Shown piece by piece: positions 18,358 through 27,978 of a DNA stretch of 63,401 bases (position 1 is the stretch's first letter; every line of letters starts with the position of its first letter). The position numbers and the translations under genes are program-made. The notes beneath the pieces were generated by a model. It saw only the letters and a list, made by a program, of their open reading frames with translations. It made no database searches and was not told where the DNA came from. Source of the stretch: Nocardia asiatica NBRC 100129. Lineage in GTDB: Bacteria; Actinomycetota; Actinomycetes; Mycobacteriales; Mycobacteriaceae. The DNA lies in contig NZ_BAFS01000124.1 of the NCBI RefSeq assembly GCF_000308415.1, positions 1 to 63,401 of the forward strand, read 5' to 3'.

Positions 18358-19251
18358 TCAGCCGAGGTACGTTCCGTACCAGTCCAATACGCGACGCCAA
18401 GCTTCGGTGGCCGCCGTGGCGCTGTACCGCTGACCGGTGTCGTTGAAGAAGGCGTGGTCCGCGTCGGGGGCGGTGAAGATCTGGTGCGGGTTGCCCGAGC
18501 GGGCCAGCGCCGCCTCGGCGGCGGGCCGGGAGGCGTTCACGCGGGCGTCGTTCGCCGCGTAAACCCCGAGCACCGCGGCTTTCGACGCGGCCAGGTCGCC
18601 GTTGTCCGGGAACGGTCCGTAGAAGGGTGTCGCGGCGGCCAGCGGCGACGGGCCGGAGGCCAGCAGCGACCAGGTCAGGCCGCCGCCGAGACAGAAACCG
18701 GTGGCGCCGAGCTTCTTTCCCTCCACCCGGCGGCGCAGTTCGTCGAGCCCCGCGCGCAAGCCGGCCACGAGCTGTTCTTGCGGAATACGGCTCAGCTGCG
18801 CGGTCGCCGCCGCCGGATCGGTGAACGCGGCGGTGCCGCCGTGCGCGGAGAGCAGGTCGACCGCGAGCGCGGAGTATCCGGCGCCCGCGAATCGTCCTGC
18901 CACCGAACGGATGTGGTCGTTGAGTCCTTTGTTCTCGTGGACGACCAGCACCCCACCCCGTGGCTGCGGCGCCGCCGCCCAGGCAGCCTGCAGCGACGTC
19001 CCGTCCGGTCCGGCGAAGGTGACGGCGGTGGTCGGGAGCGCGGCGGCGGAACCCGGCGGAGTCGAGGGAGCGGCCGGAGATGGCGCCGAATCGGCGCTCT
19101 CGGTGCCGGTACAGGCGGCCAGCAGGGCGGCCGCCGCGGTGGCGCCGAGCCCGAGCAGACCCAGCCTGCGCAGTGCCTCTCGCCGGGGGAGGATGCCGTC
19201 GGCGTGATCGGTGGCGATCTCCTCCGCGATATAGCGCTGCAGCGGCGTCAT
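18358..19251 (-). CDS. Dienelactone hydrolase-family lipoprotein with Tat-type signal
   Basis: 297 residues. The N-terminus has a twin-arginine-like motif (LPRREALRRLGLLG) followed by a hydrophobic stretch and lipobox LAAC, so it is probably a Tat-exported lipoprotein. The dienelactone hydrolase fold follows: the VHENKGLNDHI segment, nucleophile Cys in GFCLGGG, an Asp in YAANDARV and the catalytic His in PDADHAFFN, forming the Cys-Asp-His triad. Such secreted DLH proteins are common in actinobacteria but their substrate is unknown. ATG 19251 overlaps by two bases the outer edge of the divergent leader region. Confidence 0.88.
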   Translation of the reverse strand: MTPLQRYIAEEIATDHADGILPRREALRRLGLLGLGATAAAALLAACTGTESADSAPSPAAPSTPPGSAAALPTTAVTFAGPDGTSLQAAWAAAPQPRGGVLVVHENKGLNDHIRSVAGRFAGAGYSALAVDLLSAHGGTAAFTDPAAATAQLSRIPQEQLVAGLRAGLDELRRRVEGKKLGATGFCLGGGLTWSLLASGPSPLAAATPFYGPFPDNGDLAASKAAVLGVYAANDARVNASRPAAEAALARSGNPHQIFTAPDADHAFFNDTGQRYSATAATEAWRRVLDWYGTYLG

Positions 19252-19447
19252 GAGCCCAACGATAAGCCGGATCTTCGCTGCGCGCGCGGCGTTCACCGGC
19301 TGTTCGCGCGCGACAAACCGACCCGACCGGGCCTCCCGTCGGATTCGCCGAATGGTTGCTACGTTGGCGCTCGATCGGACGACCGATGGCCGGTCCGGAT
19401 ACCGGTCGAGGGAGCGAGAGGGATCGGGGCGTGTGGTGGGACCAACG

Positions 19448-21469
19448 ATGATCAGGGCTTTCCGGCTGGCGGCCGCGGTTGCGGCACTGGCGACCGTGGG
19501 GTTCGGGTCGGCGCCCGTCGCGGCGGAGCCGTCCCCCGACGCGCACAGCGTGCGATGGACCGCGTTGCACGACGGTCCGCAGCCGTATGCCGACGTGCAC
19601 ATCGACTGGGATGTCCCGATCCGGATGAGCGACGGCGTGGTGCTGAAGGCCAACGTCTACCGGCCGGTGAAGCGAGGCGGCGAGGTGGAGCAGCAGCCGC
19701 TGCCCACCATCGTGAACCTCACGCCTTACACCAAACTCATGACCAATCTCATCGACTCGGCGCTGGCGGCGCCCGGGTTGCAGCCGCTGACGGTGCGGCT
19801 GGTCAACCGCGTGAATCTCTCCCGCACGCCGGTCAGTGGCTTCGGCGATCTGCTGCACGCGATCGACGGTGGCACCGTGCAGACGGTGCTCGGTCTCGAC
19901 CGCAACCTGATCCGTGCCGGATACACCCAGGTCATCGCGGACGTGCGCGGGACAGGTTTCTCCCAGGGGGCGTGGGACACGCTCGGCGAGCGCGAACAAC
20001 TCGACACCCGCGAGGTCATCGAATGGGCGGCCGCGCAGCCGTGGTCGAACGGCCGTGTCGGGATGAGCGGCGGCTCCTACTCGGGCATCAACCAGCTGCG
20101 CGCCGCCGAGAACGCCCCTGCCCCCCTGCGGGCGATCTTCCCCGTCGAGCCGGGCAGCGATCTCATGCGGGATGTCGTCGCGCCGGGCGGCGGCGTGGGG
20201 ACGACGTTCCTTCCGATGTGGCTCAACACGGTCAACCAGTTGAAACTGATTCCCGATGTGCGGTCGATGCTGAACGGCACCTTCGACTGGGCGTGGCTGC
20301 ACGAGCGGATGTCGGATCCGGCCAGCAACGTCGACCTGCTGGCCCAGGCGCTGCTCACCCCCTCGCTCGATCACGTGCCGCCCGCGCTGGCCGACGCGCT
20401 GGACGAGGACAGCTACTTCCGCCGCGGCATCCAGGGGCATCCCGAGCGCGTCACGGTGCCCACCTTCGTCTACGGCGGCTGGCACGACATCTTCGCCAAC
20501 AGCGCGACCAAGCTGTACAACGCCATTCCGCTGCCCGCGGGGCACAAGCAGCTGGTGGTCGGCGACACCTATCACGCGAATCCCGGTGCGGGCACCGGCA
20601 TCCCCGGCGCGCCGCCGCGGCTGGACGTGCTGCAACGAGTGTGGTTCGACAAGTGGTTGAAAGACGTGGACCACGGCTTGGGCGACTTCGGGCCGATCAC
20701 CGTGTGGGAACAGGGCGGCGGCTGGATCACGCTCGGGCAGTTCCCGCAGAAAGACCTCAACCATCGTCGCGTGTACCTGTCGGCCGCGCCGAGCGGCACC
20801 GCCGGAAGGGCGGTGTACGACGGATCGCTGACGATGACCGTGCCGAACGAGCGGCGCACCCTGACGGTGTCACCCGGCCTCGCCGTGGCGTGTTCCCGCG
20901 ACACCGCGCAGGGGTCGGCCGGCATGGCCGCGGTGGTGGACGTGTGCGCGAAAGACTCCCGCATCGCCGAGCGCAACGCCCTGACCTTCACCAGTGCGCC
21001 GATGACCGAGCCGACGGTCATCTCGGGCCCGATCAACGTTCACCTGAACACCGTGCACGAGGCCACGGACGGGTACTGGAACGTCACGGTCAACGACGTG
21101 GGGCCCGACGGAACCTCGAAGGTGCTGACCACCGGGCAGCTGACCGCCTCGCTGCGCGCCGTCGACGAGCAGAAGAGCAGCCGCACCCCGACCGGCGACC
21201 TGACCGAACCGTTCAATCCGATCACGCTGGACAGCGTGCAGCCGGTCGTCCCCGGCGCGCCGGTCGCGTTGGACATCGCGGTCATCCCCACGCAGGCGGT
21301 GCTGCGGCCGGGCCATCGGCTGCGGATCGACGTCTTCGCAGGAAACTCGCCGAAGGCGCTGGCCTTCCGGCCCATGCTCAACAACACCGCCTTGCGGCCG
21401 CAGCACCTCGAACTGGATCCGTCGGCGCCGAGCTACGCCATCGTGCCGACGAACCGTCCGCTGGGCTGA
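19448..21469 (+). CDS. Secreted CocE/NonD-family hydrolase (X-Pro dipeptidyl-peptidase-like)
   Basis: 673 residues, starting at ATG 19448 with a Sec signal peptide (about 1-29, cut after PVAA). Alpha/beta-hydrolase domain with nucleophile Ser in GMSGGSYSG, catalytic Asp in GGWHDIF and probable His in GDTYHANPG, an inserted helical cap, and a C-terminal jelly-roll domain (from about 470) ending in HRLRIDVFAGNSP. This is the CocE/PepX architecture: members cleave esters, amides or N-terminal X-Pro dipeptides. The export signal suggests it acts outside the cell. It converges on the LLM gene, with 9 bases between them. Confidence 0.88.
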   Translation: MIRAFRLAAAVAALATVGFGSAPVAAEPSPDAHSVRWTALHDGPQPYADVHIDWDVPIRMSDGVVLKANVYRPVKRGGEVEQQPLPTIVNLTPYTKLMTNLIDSALAAPGLQPLTVRLVNRVNLSRTPVSGFGDLLHAIDGGTVQTVLGLDRNLIRAGYTQVIADVRGTGFSQGAWDTLGEREQLDTREVIEWAAAQPWSNGRVGMSGGSYSGINQLRAAENAPAPLRAIFPVEPGSDLMRDVVAPGGGVGTTFLPMWLNTVNQLKLIPDVRSMLNGTFDWAWLHERMSDPASNVDLLAQALLTPSLDHVPPALADALDEDSYFRRGIQGHPERVTVPTFVYGGWHDIFANSATKLYNAIPLPAGHKQLVVGDTYHANPGAGTGIPGAPPRLDVLQRVWFDKWLKDVDHGLGDFGPITVWEQGGGWITLGQFPQKDLNHRRVYLSAAPSGTAGRAVYDGSLTMTVPNERRTLTVSPGLAVACSRDTAQGSAGMAAVVDVCAKDSRIAERNALTFTSAPMTEPTVISGPINVHLNTVHEATDGYWNVTVNDVGPDGTSKVLTTGQLTASLRAVDEQKSSRTPTGDLTEPFNPITLDSVQPVVPGAPVALDIAVIPTQAVLRPGHRLRIDVFAGNSPKALAFRPMLNNTALRPQHLELDPSAPSYAIVPTNRPLG

Positions 21470-21478
21470 CCCCGCCCC

Positions 21479-22399
21479 TCAGAGCTGCGACTGCACCTGC
21501 GCGGAGATCAGCTCGAGGTGGGCGAGATCGCCGAGGTCCAGCATTTGCAGGTAGATGCGGCCGGTGCCGATCTCGGCGTATCGGCCGATCTTGTCCACCA
21601 CCTCGGCGGGCGAACCGGCCAGGCCGTTGGCCTTCAGCTCGTCCACCTCGCGCCCGATGGCCGCGGCTCGGCGCGCCACTTCGGCGTCGTTGGCGCCCAC
21701 GCAGGCCACCAGCGCGTTGGAGTAGACCAGGTCGTCGGCCGGGCGGCCGTAGGCCTCCGCGGCGGCGCGCACCCGGCCGAACTGCCGCGCGCTGTCCTCG
21801 ATCGAGGAGAACGGCATGTTGAACTCGCTCGCGTACTGCGCGGCCAGCCGCGGCGTGCGGGTGGCGCCCTGCCCGCCGATCAGCACGGGTATCGGGTCCT
21901 GCACCGGTTTGGGCAGGGCCGGGGAATCGGTGAGCCGGTAGTGCTTGCCGTCGTAGCTGAAGGTGTCCCCGGGTTTGGTGGCCCAGAGCCCGGTGATGAC
22001 GGCCAGTTGCTCTTCCAACCGGGAGAACTTGTCGGCGGGGAACGGGATGCCGTACGCGGCGTGCTCCTCGGCGAACCAGCCGCTACCCAGTCCGAATTCC
22101 ACGCGTCCGCCCGACATCTGGTCCACCTGGGCCACCTGGATCGCCAGCGGGCCGGGAAGCCGGAAGGTGGCGGCGGTGACCAGGGTGCCCAGGCGGATCC
22201 GCTTCGTCTCCCTGGCCAGTCCGGCGAGGGTGATCCAGGCGTCGGTCGGGCCGGGCAGCCCGTCGGCGCCGCCCATGCTCAGGTAGTGGTCGCTGCGGAA
22301 GAACGCGTCGAATCCCAAGTCCTCGGTGGCCTTGGCGACGGTGAGCAGGGTGTCGTAGCTCGCGCCCTGCTGCGGCTCGGTGAAGATGCGTAGTTCCAT
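21479..22399 (-). CDS. LLM-class (luciferase-like) F420/FMN-dependent oxidoreductase
   Basis: 306-residue TIM-barrel flavin/F420 enzyme. Family marks are ATEDLGFDAFFRSDHYL near the N-terminus, RIRLGTLVTAATFRLPG, QVDQMSGGRVEFGLGSGW and the PVLIGGQGATRTPRLAA block. Mycobacterial and nocardial relatives use F420, and the N-terminal TEPQQGASYD pattern is typical of those enzymes. It starts 11 bases after the end of the PucR-type regulator gene, so both are probably cotranscribed and the regulator may control it. Substrate unknown. Confidence 0.85.
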   Translation of the reverse strand: MELRIFTEPQQGASYDTLLTVAKATEDLGFDAFFRSDHYLSMGGADGLPGPTDAWITLAGLARETKRIRLGTLVTAATFRLPGPLAIQVAQVDQMSGGRVEFGLGSGWFAEEHAAYGIPFPADKFSRLEEQLAVITGLWATKPGDTFSYDGKHYRLTDSPALPKPVQDPIPVLIGGQGATRTPRLAAQYASEFNMPFSSIEDSARQFGRVRAAAEAYGRPADDLVYSNALVACVGANDAEVARRAAAIGREVDELKANGLAGSPAEVVDKIGRYAEIGTGRIYLQMLDLGDLAHLELISAQVQSQL

Positions 22400-22410
22400 G
22401 TCTTCCGACC

Positions 22411-23574
22411 CTAGCCGCTGTGCGGGGGCTCGGATCGCCCCTCGTCGTAGGTGCGGGCGATGAGCGCCGCGCGCAGTCGGTAGAGCACCGACGGAAGGGC
22501 GGTGTCCAGGCCGGTGAGGCGGCCGATCCGCTTGAGGCGATGGTCGACGGTGTTCGGATGCAGGTACATCGTCCGGGAGGTGCGCCTGCGGTTGAAGTCG
22601 TTGCGAACGTGCTCGCGCAGGGTCTCCAGCAGCTCGGGATGGTCCTCCAGCGGGTCGAGCAGGGCGGCCAGCCGGTCGCGGCCCGGACCCGGCCGGGTGA
22701 GCTGGTATTCGAGGGCCAGGTCGTCGAAGCGGTACAGGCCCGGTGGGCGGTGCAGGCGCCGGACCATGTCGAGCAGTTCGTGCGCCTGGTCGGCAGTCGC
22801 GGGAATGCGGTCCGGTTCGGCGGTTGTGGCGGCAGCGGTGAGCGGGGCGGGCACCGCCGCGGCCAGTGCGGCGACCAAGTCGTCGAGTTCGTCCTCGGCC
22901 ACCACCGACACCGGCACCAGGACCGTTCCGCCGATCGCGCTGAGCAGGGTCGGCACGTGCCTGCCGCAGTGCACGGCGAGGCAGATCTGCATGCGCTCCC
23001 GGATGGCGTGTCCGTCCCCGGGGCGCCGGCCCGGATGCCGGTCGATCGCTCGGTCGAGCGCGAGGGCGAGCACGGTGTATCGGTCGGCGACCGGAATGCC
23101 GTGCTCCAGATAGACCTTCCCGGGATGGTGGCCTCTGAGCAGCGCGACGGCGGCGGCGTGCGAAGCCGTCTGTTCGGCGGCGGGCGCGACGGACCGGTAG
23201 GCGAGCGAGACCGTCGCGGTGACCGCGTGCAGCGCGTCGAAGAGCCCGCGGATGTCGTCGTGCCGCACGGCAGGCGATTGCCGCAGGTGAGCGTCGAGAT
23301 AGAGGCGGAATCCCTCGTGCACCAGACGCTGGACGGTGTCCATCGCGACTCCGACGCCGGCCCACCGGGCAGCGGCCTCGAAAATGCGAGCCGTGCGGTC
23401 CGGCGGCTCCGGGCCGCCGGAAGCGACCAGGTCGACACAGTTCGCTACGGTGTCGCGGATCTCCTCGCGCAGGAGATTCCCGCTCGTCACGTGCCGCCGG
23501 GGAATGATGTCCAGCAGGTGCCGCACGATGTGTTCGGTGGCCGGGACGAGATCGGCGGAGCGCGCGGTCGGCAC
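22411..23574 (-). CDS. PucR/CdaR-family transcriptional regulator
   Basis: About 387 residues. The central GGDEF-like/CdaR region (about 140-270) carries TVLALALDRAIDRHP and VPTLLSAIGGTVLVPVSV, and the C-terminal 60 residues are the PucR helix-turn-helix (LREHVRNDFNRRRTSRTMYL, then HPNTVDHRLKRIGRLTGLD). The start was placed at GTG 23574 behind GAGGGG; a longer N-terminus is possible but shows no conservation that I recognise. PucR-type proteins bind small molecules and regulate neighbouring catabolic genes; here the only co-oriented neighbour is the LLM oxidoreductase. Confidence 0.85.
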   Translation of the reverse strand: MPTARSADLVPATEHIVRHLLDIIPRRHVTSGNLLREEIRDTVANCVDLVASGGPEPPDRTARIFEAAARWAGVGVAMDTVQRLVHEGFRLYLDAHLRQSPAVRHDDIRGLFDALHAVTATVSLAYRSVAPAAEQTASHAAAVALLRGHHPGKVYLEHGIPVADRYTVLALALDRAIDRHPGRRPGDGHAIRERMQICLAVHCGRHVPTLLSAIGGTVLVPVSVVAEDELDDLVAALAAAVPAPLTAAATTAEPDRIPATADQAHELLDMVRRLHRPPGLYRFDDLALEYQLTRPGPGRDRLAALLDPLEDHPELLETLREHVRNDFNRRRTSRTMYLHPNTVDHRLKRIGRLTGLDTALPSVLYRLRAALIARTYDEGRSEPPHSG

Positions 23575-23901
23575 GCCGCCCCCCTCAGCGGCCGCGCCCG
23601 CCGCCGACCATGCGTAGGTCGAGCGTGCGGTCGCGGTTCGGATGCCGGACCACGGGCGTGCATTGCGTCGTCGCAAACATGTCGGTACTTTCCCGTCCAG
23701 TCGGCCGCTCGCGTTCGGAAGTATTTGCCGCAGAGGAGCTTTCGATCCACCGGTAACATCGCACGAGTCGCGGTCCTTGAAATGTAGCCGGGTCGGCGCG
23801 GCTGGTCACTGCACGTGCCGACGAAGTGACCGACGGCTGGGTTGTCGCCGACGACAAGTCCGCGAGCACGAGATCTGCCACCGAATGGGAAGGAGATTCG
23901 A
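23575..23901. other. Intergenic region between divergent PucR-type gene and gluconokinase
   Basis: 327 bases holding both promoters. The stretch 23675-23790 is less GC-rich than its surroundings. I see no convincing gene, RNA or operator in it; weak reading frames lack a ribosome site and family resemblance. Confidence 0.6.
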
Positions 23902-24399
23902 GTGCACGAGGTACCGATCGTCGCGATGGGGGTGTCCGGGTCGGGAAAGACGACGGTGGGCACCCGCCTGGCCGCCGTGCTCGGCGTCGACTACGCCGAA
24001 GGCGACGATTTCCATCCGGCCGCGAACGTCAGCAAGATGGCGGCCGGGACGCCGCTGGAGGACGCCGATCGCGAACCCTGGCTGGACGCCTTGGCCGCAT
24101 GGCTCGCCGCGCGTTCGGGCCGGGGAGCCGTCCTCACCTGCTCCGCCCTGAAGCGGAGCTATCGCGACCGGCTGCGCGCGTCAGCTCCCGACGCGTTCTT
24201 CCTGCACCTGCGGCTGTCGCGCGGCGAGCTCGAGCGCCGCCTGGCCGCCCGCCGCGGGCACTTCATGCCGCCGAGCCTGCTCGAGTCGCAGCTGGCCACC
24301 CTGGAGCCGCTGGATTCCGACGAGTACGGCAGCACCGTCGACGCGACCCCACCACCGGAGGACGTGGTCCGGGCCGCCGTGGCGGCGCTGCCGCGGTGA
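23902..24399 (+). CDS. gntK: Gluconokinase
   Basis: 165 residues, the usual GntK length. Phosphorylates D-gluconate to 6-phosphogluconate for the pentose phosphate pathway. P-loop GVSGSGKTT at residues 8-16, YAEGDDFHPAANVSKMAAG is the family signature, LTCSALKRSYRDRLR follows, and GHFMPPSLLESQ is the substrate/lid region. GTG start 23902 follows AAGGAGA at good spacing. No gluconate permease is adjacent, though a sugar dehydrogenase lipoprotein able to make aldonates lies 5.6 kb away; a link is speculative. Confidence 0.95.
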   Translation: MHEVPIVAMGVSGSGKTTVGTRLAAVLGVDYAEGDDFHPAANVSKMAAGTPLEDADREPWLDALAAWLAARSGRGAVLTCSALKRSYRDRLRASAPDAFFLHLRLSRGELERRLAARRGHFMPPSLLESQLATLEPLDSDEYGSTVDATPPPEDVVRAAVAALPR

Positions 24400-24538
24400 G
24401 GTCCGGCTCGCGGGCAGGGGCAACTCCCACTACTAGTCCGTCAACACCCGATACCGATCAACCGGCAGCCTCGACACAGCGGACAGTGCACCACCGAGGC
24501 ACTCCGAACACCCCGTTCGATCGCTTGGGAGACAGAAC

Positions 24539-25747
24539 CTAGCAGCGTTCGTACTGACGCACGTAGGGCTGCGACTCCGGTAAGACGTTGTACCCGGATG
24601 TCTGGCAGCCGCCGACCACGACCTCGAAAAAGGGGCCGTAGGAGTAGACGGGGCCGTTGGGTGTGTGAATCGTGTAGTCGACCGCCGCGCCGTAGCCAGC
24701 CAGGTAGGGAAGGTGCAGATCGGCGAGTTGTTTGGTCTGCGCGGCGCTGAATTCCGCACCCACGGGAGGGAACACGGTGACGCCCAGTGTGCGGCCTTCG
24801 GAGGGCGGGTCGTAGACCGACACCCGAACGAAGAACGGGATGGGTTGATCGGTCAGGAACCACTGCCACAGGTCGAGTTCATCATTGGACGGGAAGCGAG
24901 GGGTGGGCTCTTGGTGGGGGGTGACGCGATCATGGGGCCATGGATACGACCCGGGGCGCCGTTCCGAGTGATTGGTGAACCCGCGTTCCCGCTCATGAAC
25001 GGTGGATACGGTCCAATGGTTGGAGGCCAGTTCGGGGAAGTCCCGGATGATTCGGCGCATCGCCGCGGTGGCGCGGTGAGGTTCGGCTTCGGAGCCCGCT
25101 CGGACGTCGATGGCGTTGGTAATGCGGCTCGCGTCGCCGCCGCGCGAGGACCAGTGCACTTCGGTGCCGGCGGCCCATAGTCGTGCCCAGGTGTCTGCGG
25201 CGTTCGCTTCAGTGCTCACGTCACGGCCGAAAAGCCAATACGCGGAATAGGAGTCCGCCATCCGGTCGATGGTGACCTCTGTCGGGTCGCCTTGGAAACG
25301 CCGCGGAAGCTGTTGAGCGCCCACGGCACTCACCACAGACGCAGCCTCGGCCGGTGTGGCGTCGTCCCTGAGCCGCACGTCGAGTTTGGCGTTGAAATGT
25401 TTGCCCTTGTAGTGCTCGAACCGGTGTGACGCGTCGGTCACCCCCGGAAGGGCCCGGATGGCAGTCTCGATCTTGCGTGACCAGCTGTCACGCTCGGCCC
25501 GGTCGCGTCCTTGTTCGAAATAGCCATATCCGATCAGCAGGCCCGCGGTACCTGCGATCGCCACAGCCAGCACGACTGCCAATCCCGCTATTGCTGCCAG
25601 CAGCGGCACTACGCGTTCGCGCAAGATGGCGCGCTGGACACGCGCCGACAGCCGCCGATCGGGGTGCTGGGAGGTCCCTCGCTTCGGTGTGTCCGGATCG
25701 AAGCGGCCGGGGTCAACGACCTTGCGGCCGGTGCGTTCGGCATCCAT
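24539..25747 (-). CDS. Single-pass membrane protein with large extracytoplasmic domain, unknown function
   Basis: 402 residues. A basic N-terminal cytoplasmic region (1-45) precedes one strong hydrophobic segment (about 48-77), and the remaining 320 residues should lie outside. They contain two similar-looking alpha-beta units (one with IETAIRALPGVTDASHRFEHY, one with AAMRRIIRDFPELASNHW) and end with two cysteines (VVGGCQTSG and the terminal C), possibly a disulfide. ATG 25747 follows GGAGG at ideal spacing, so the gene is real. Codon third positions seem less GC-rich than in its neighbours. No family recognised; the repeated RALPGV-like segment hints at a surface-binding or sensor role. Confidence 0.8.
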   Translation of the reverse strand: MDAERTGRKVVDPGRFDPDTPKRGTSQHPDRRLSARVQRAILRERVVPLLAAIAGLAVVLAVAIAGTAGLLIGYGYFEQGRDRAERDSWSRKIETAIRALPGVTDASHRFEHYKGKHFNAKLDVRLRDDATPAEAASVVSAVGAQQLPRRFQGDPTEVTIDRMADSYSAYWLFGRDVSTEANAADTWARLWAAGTEVHWSSRGGDASRITNAIDVRAGSEAEPHRATAAMRRIIRDFPELASNHWTVSTVHERERGFTNHSERRPGSYPWPHDRVTPHQEPTPRFPSNDELDLWQWFLTDQPIPFFVRVSVYDPPSEGRTLGVTVFPPVGAEFSAAQTKQLADLHLPYLAGYGAAVDYTIHTPNGPVYSYGPFFEVVVGGCQTSGYNVLPESQPYVRQYERC

Positions 25748-26043
25748 CGGACCTCCTCACGGCGCCTTCGTGTTCGTCTGAAACCTATGCAGACCACCAG
25801 TTCCGGCGCTTTGCCTCATCGTTCCACAGCGTAGTCGGCCGCGAACTGCGACCCACCGCACGCGAGCGTTGCTCGATACCGACTTGCGGAGCCGGGTTGA
25901 ACAACCGATCGCACGGCCGACTCGAGTGGGCTTGATGGCCTGGACGAATTGCCATATTCGTTGAAGGGCGTGTTTGCTGCGATCCGGGTTACCGCGAGAG
26001 GCAAGGCAATCCTGCGGGGGCGGACTCAATCGGGGGACATGAC

Positions 26044-26949
26044 CTAGAGGCCGCCGAGTCCGGAGAGGGCTTCGAAGGCCAGATCGAGACCGCGCCACAG
26101 CGCGTCGATCTCGGCGGCGACCACGGGCGCCTGGGCCGGATCTCGCAGGGCCAATCCGTTGCCGAAGATGAGGACGTTGGCGCCGGCGTCGGCCAGGCGC
26201 AGCAGCGGACCGGTCGCGACGCCCGGGCCGAGCGCCGCGTCCAAGCCCTCGCCGAGGAAGTAGAAGCGCCACAGCGGCCCGAGGTCGCCGCCGTAGACCG
26301 CCTTGGTCCGCTCGACGATCAGCGCACCCTGCTGGGCGATCGCGTCGACGATGCGGAAATAGTCGGCCGCGTTGGCGGCGGTGCTGCCGACCGCCGCGAC
26401 GGAATACGCCAGGTCGACGGTCAGATGCGCGTTGTAACCGGCCATCGCGACCCGTGCGGGGGACAGTTCGCAGCGGCGGCTCAGGCCGAAGTAGTGCGCC
26501 CAGTGCGGCTCGGTGGGCGCGCCGGTGAATTCGGCGTGCACCGCGCGCAGGAATCGCGACAGCAGCTCGAGACTGATCCGATGCGCCCATTCCGGGTCGT
26601 CGAACGCCGCCGGGTCGCGCTGCAGCGGCAGCACGGCGGCTCGTTCGACCGCGTCCAGCCCCAGCCCGAACACGCCGCGCAGGTCGCGGTGGCGGACCAA
26701 GATCTCGGTGATCCGCCGGTGCCGGTCGACGGCCTGCTCCAGCCGGCGCAGCGACGAACCGGTCAGCGCGCCGATGTCGGACAGCTCCGTGATCGTGATT
26801 TTCTCGGCCGTGGTCAACGGTGTGTCGCAGGGCGTGGTGGAAGCGGTCGCCGCCCCGGAGGGGATCACGGCGAGGAACACCGCGACGACCAGCGTCAGCG
26901 CCGAGAGAAGGGGCCGCGCGGGCGTGGTCCGAACGAGGATGGCTGCCAT
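26044..26949 (-). CDS. Secreted DUF5995-family protein
   Basis: 301 residues with a Sec signal peptide (about 1-37, ending ATAST). The rest is helical, with WAHYFGLSRR and the YNAHLTVDLAYSVA segment that I associate with the DUF5995 family of actinobacteria, in which an invariant His and Asp are kept (present here in AHLTVDL). No enzymatic role is known to me. A single cysteine near the mature N-terminus (STTPCDTPL) and another in SRRCELSP could pair. It sits alone between the membrane protein gene and the M50-like protease. Confidence 0.75.
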   Translation of the reverse strand: MAAILVRTTPARPLLSALTLVVAVFLAVIPSGAATASTTPCDTPLTTAEKITITELSDIGALTGSSLRRLEQAVDRHRRITEILVRHRDLRGVFGLGLDAVERAAVLPLQRDPAAFDDPEWAHRISLELLSRFLRAVHAEFTGAPTEPHWAHYFGLSRRCELSPARVAMAGYNAHLTVDLAYSVAAVGSTAANAADYFRIVDAIAQQGALIVERTKAVYGGDLGPLWRFYFLGEGLDAALGPGVATGPLLRLADAGANVLIFGNGLALRDPAQAPVVAAEIDALWRGLDLAFEALSGLGGL

Positions 26950-27097
26950 GCTGGCTCCGGAGGTAGTGGGATCGCGTTACCGCTGTGGCCGACGTGGATG
27001 CGTCCGGCGAAGTGCCACTGCCGTGGGTAAGACATTGACACAGTGTGGGATTCGAGCCTAACCGAGCCGATCACCCGCCGCAGCGCGGCACTGGCGG

Positions 27098-27892
27098 TCA
27101 GCGTGTGGCGAAGCAGGAGCCGGACGGCGCGCCGGGCAGGCACACTTCGGCGATGGCGGAGACCAGCAGCCACGCCCCGACCGCCAGCGAACCGACGGCG
27201 ATCGTGCCGAACACCAGAACCCACAGCAGGCCGGGCAGGCGGGTGAGCCGGGCGAGCTGATCGGCGTCGGAGTCGACGTCGTGGTAGCGGGCGCGCTGCT
27301 GCCGGGAACGGCCTCTTTGCAACTCGATCACCGGACGTGTCCCGGCGAACAGCAGGAACCACGCGCCCAGATACGCGAAACCCGCTTGCAGCGTGTCGGT
27401 TCCGAACCAGGAGACGACGAAGACGACCGCGCCGAGACCGAGCACGGTGATGGCGCCGTAGATATTCCTGATCTTGATCATCAGCGCGGCGAGCAGGGCG
27501 ATGGCGGTCCAGAGCATGAGGGTGATCCGGCTCGCGCCGAGCAGGGCGGCGAACCCGAGACCGAGCAGCGCCGGTGCGGGGTAACCCGCCATCGTGGTGA
27601 GGATCATCCCGAGCCCGTAGGGTTTCCCGCTCGACACCGTGAGTCCCGAAGTGTCCGAATGCAATCGAATACTGTTGAGCTTGCGGCCGGTGAGCAGCGC
27701 GACCACTGCGTGGCCGCCTTCGTGCGCGATGGTGACGATATTCCGGGTGAACCGCCAGATCGGGGTGTAACCCACCAGCACGAGCGCCGCCACCGCGGCC
27801 GCCGCCACCAGCCACCACGGCGGTTGCGCCTGAGTCGTCGTCAGCCGGTCGGCGATGGAAGCGCCCCGCTCGAAGAATTCCGCTCTGTCCAC
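27098..27892 (-). CDS. M50B-like membrane metalloprotease
   Basis: 264 residues with about six hydrophobic segments. The zinc motif HEGGH (57-61) lies in the first part, after TRNIVTIA, and the HEGGHAVVALLTGRKLNSIRL sequence matches the actinobacterial M50B-like peptidase family; a downstream Asp/Asn-containing segment may supply the third ligand. Members are intramembrane proteases of unknown substrate, and some may be inactive. GTG start 27892 is preceded by AAGG at usable spacing. It lies between the DUF5995 gene and the Ser/Thr kinase gene, all on the minus strand. Confidence 0.82.
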   Translation of the reverse strand: MDRAEFFERGASIADRLTTTQAQPPWWLVAAAAVAALVLVGYTPIWRFTRNIVTIAHEGGHAVVALLTGRKLNSIRLHSDTSGLTVSSGKPYGLGMILTTMAGYPAPALLGLGFAALLGASRITLMLWTAIALLAALMIKIRNIYGAITVLGLGAVVFVVSWFGTDTLQAGFAYLGAWFLLFAGTRPVIELQRGRSRQQRARYHDVDSDADQLARLTRLPGLLWVLVFGTIAVGSLAVGAWLLVSAIAEVCLPGAPSGSCFATR

Positions 27893-27978
27893 CGCCGCAC
27901 CTTAACCGCCCGCCGCCGCCCGCGCTCGTGGCCCGCGTTCCCGCCCCCGGCACTCGATGCGACGGCGGCGCCTCGCCC

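Noticed and set aside
17162..20764. A 1200-codon minus-strand reading frame
   Set aside because: Only its 3' third matches a family (sugar dehydrogenase). The rest runs antisense to the CocE-type gene and is a GC-rich coding shadow.
25748..26043. Small reading frame of about 60 codons at 25816-26004
   Set aside because: No ribosome site, no family resemblance, and composition like non-coding sequence; the region is simply intergenic.
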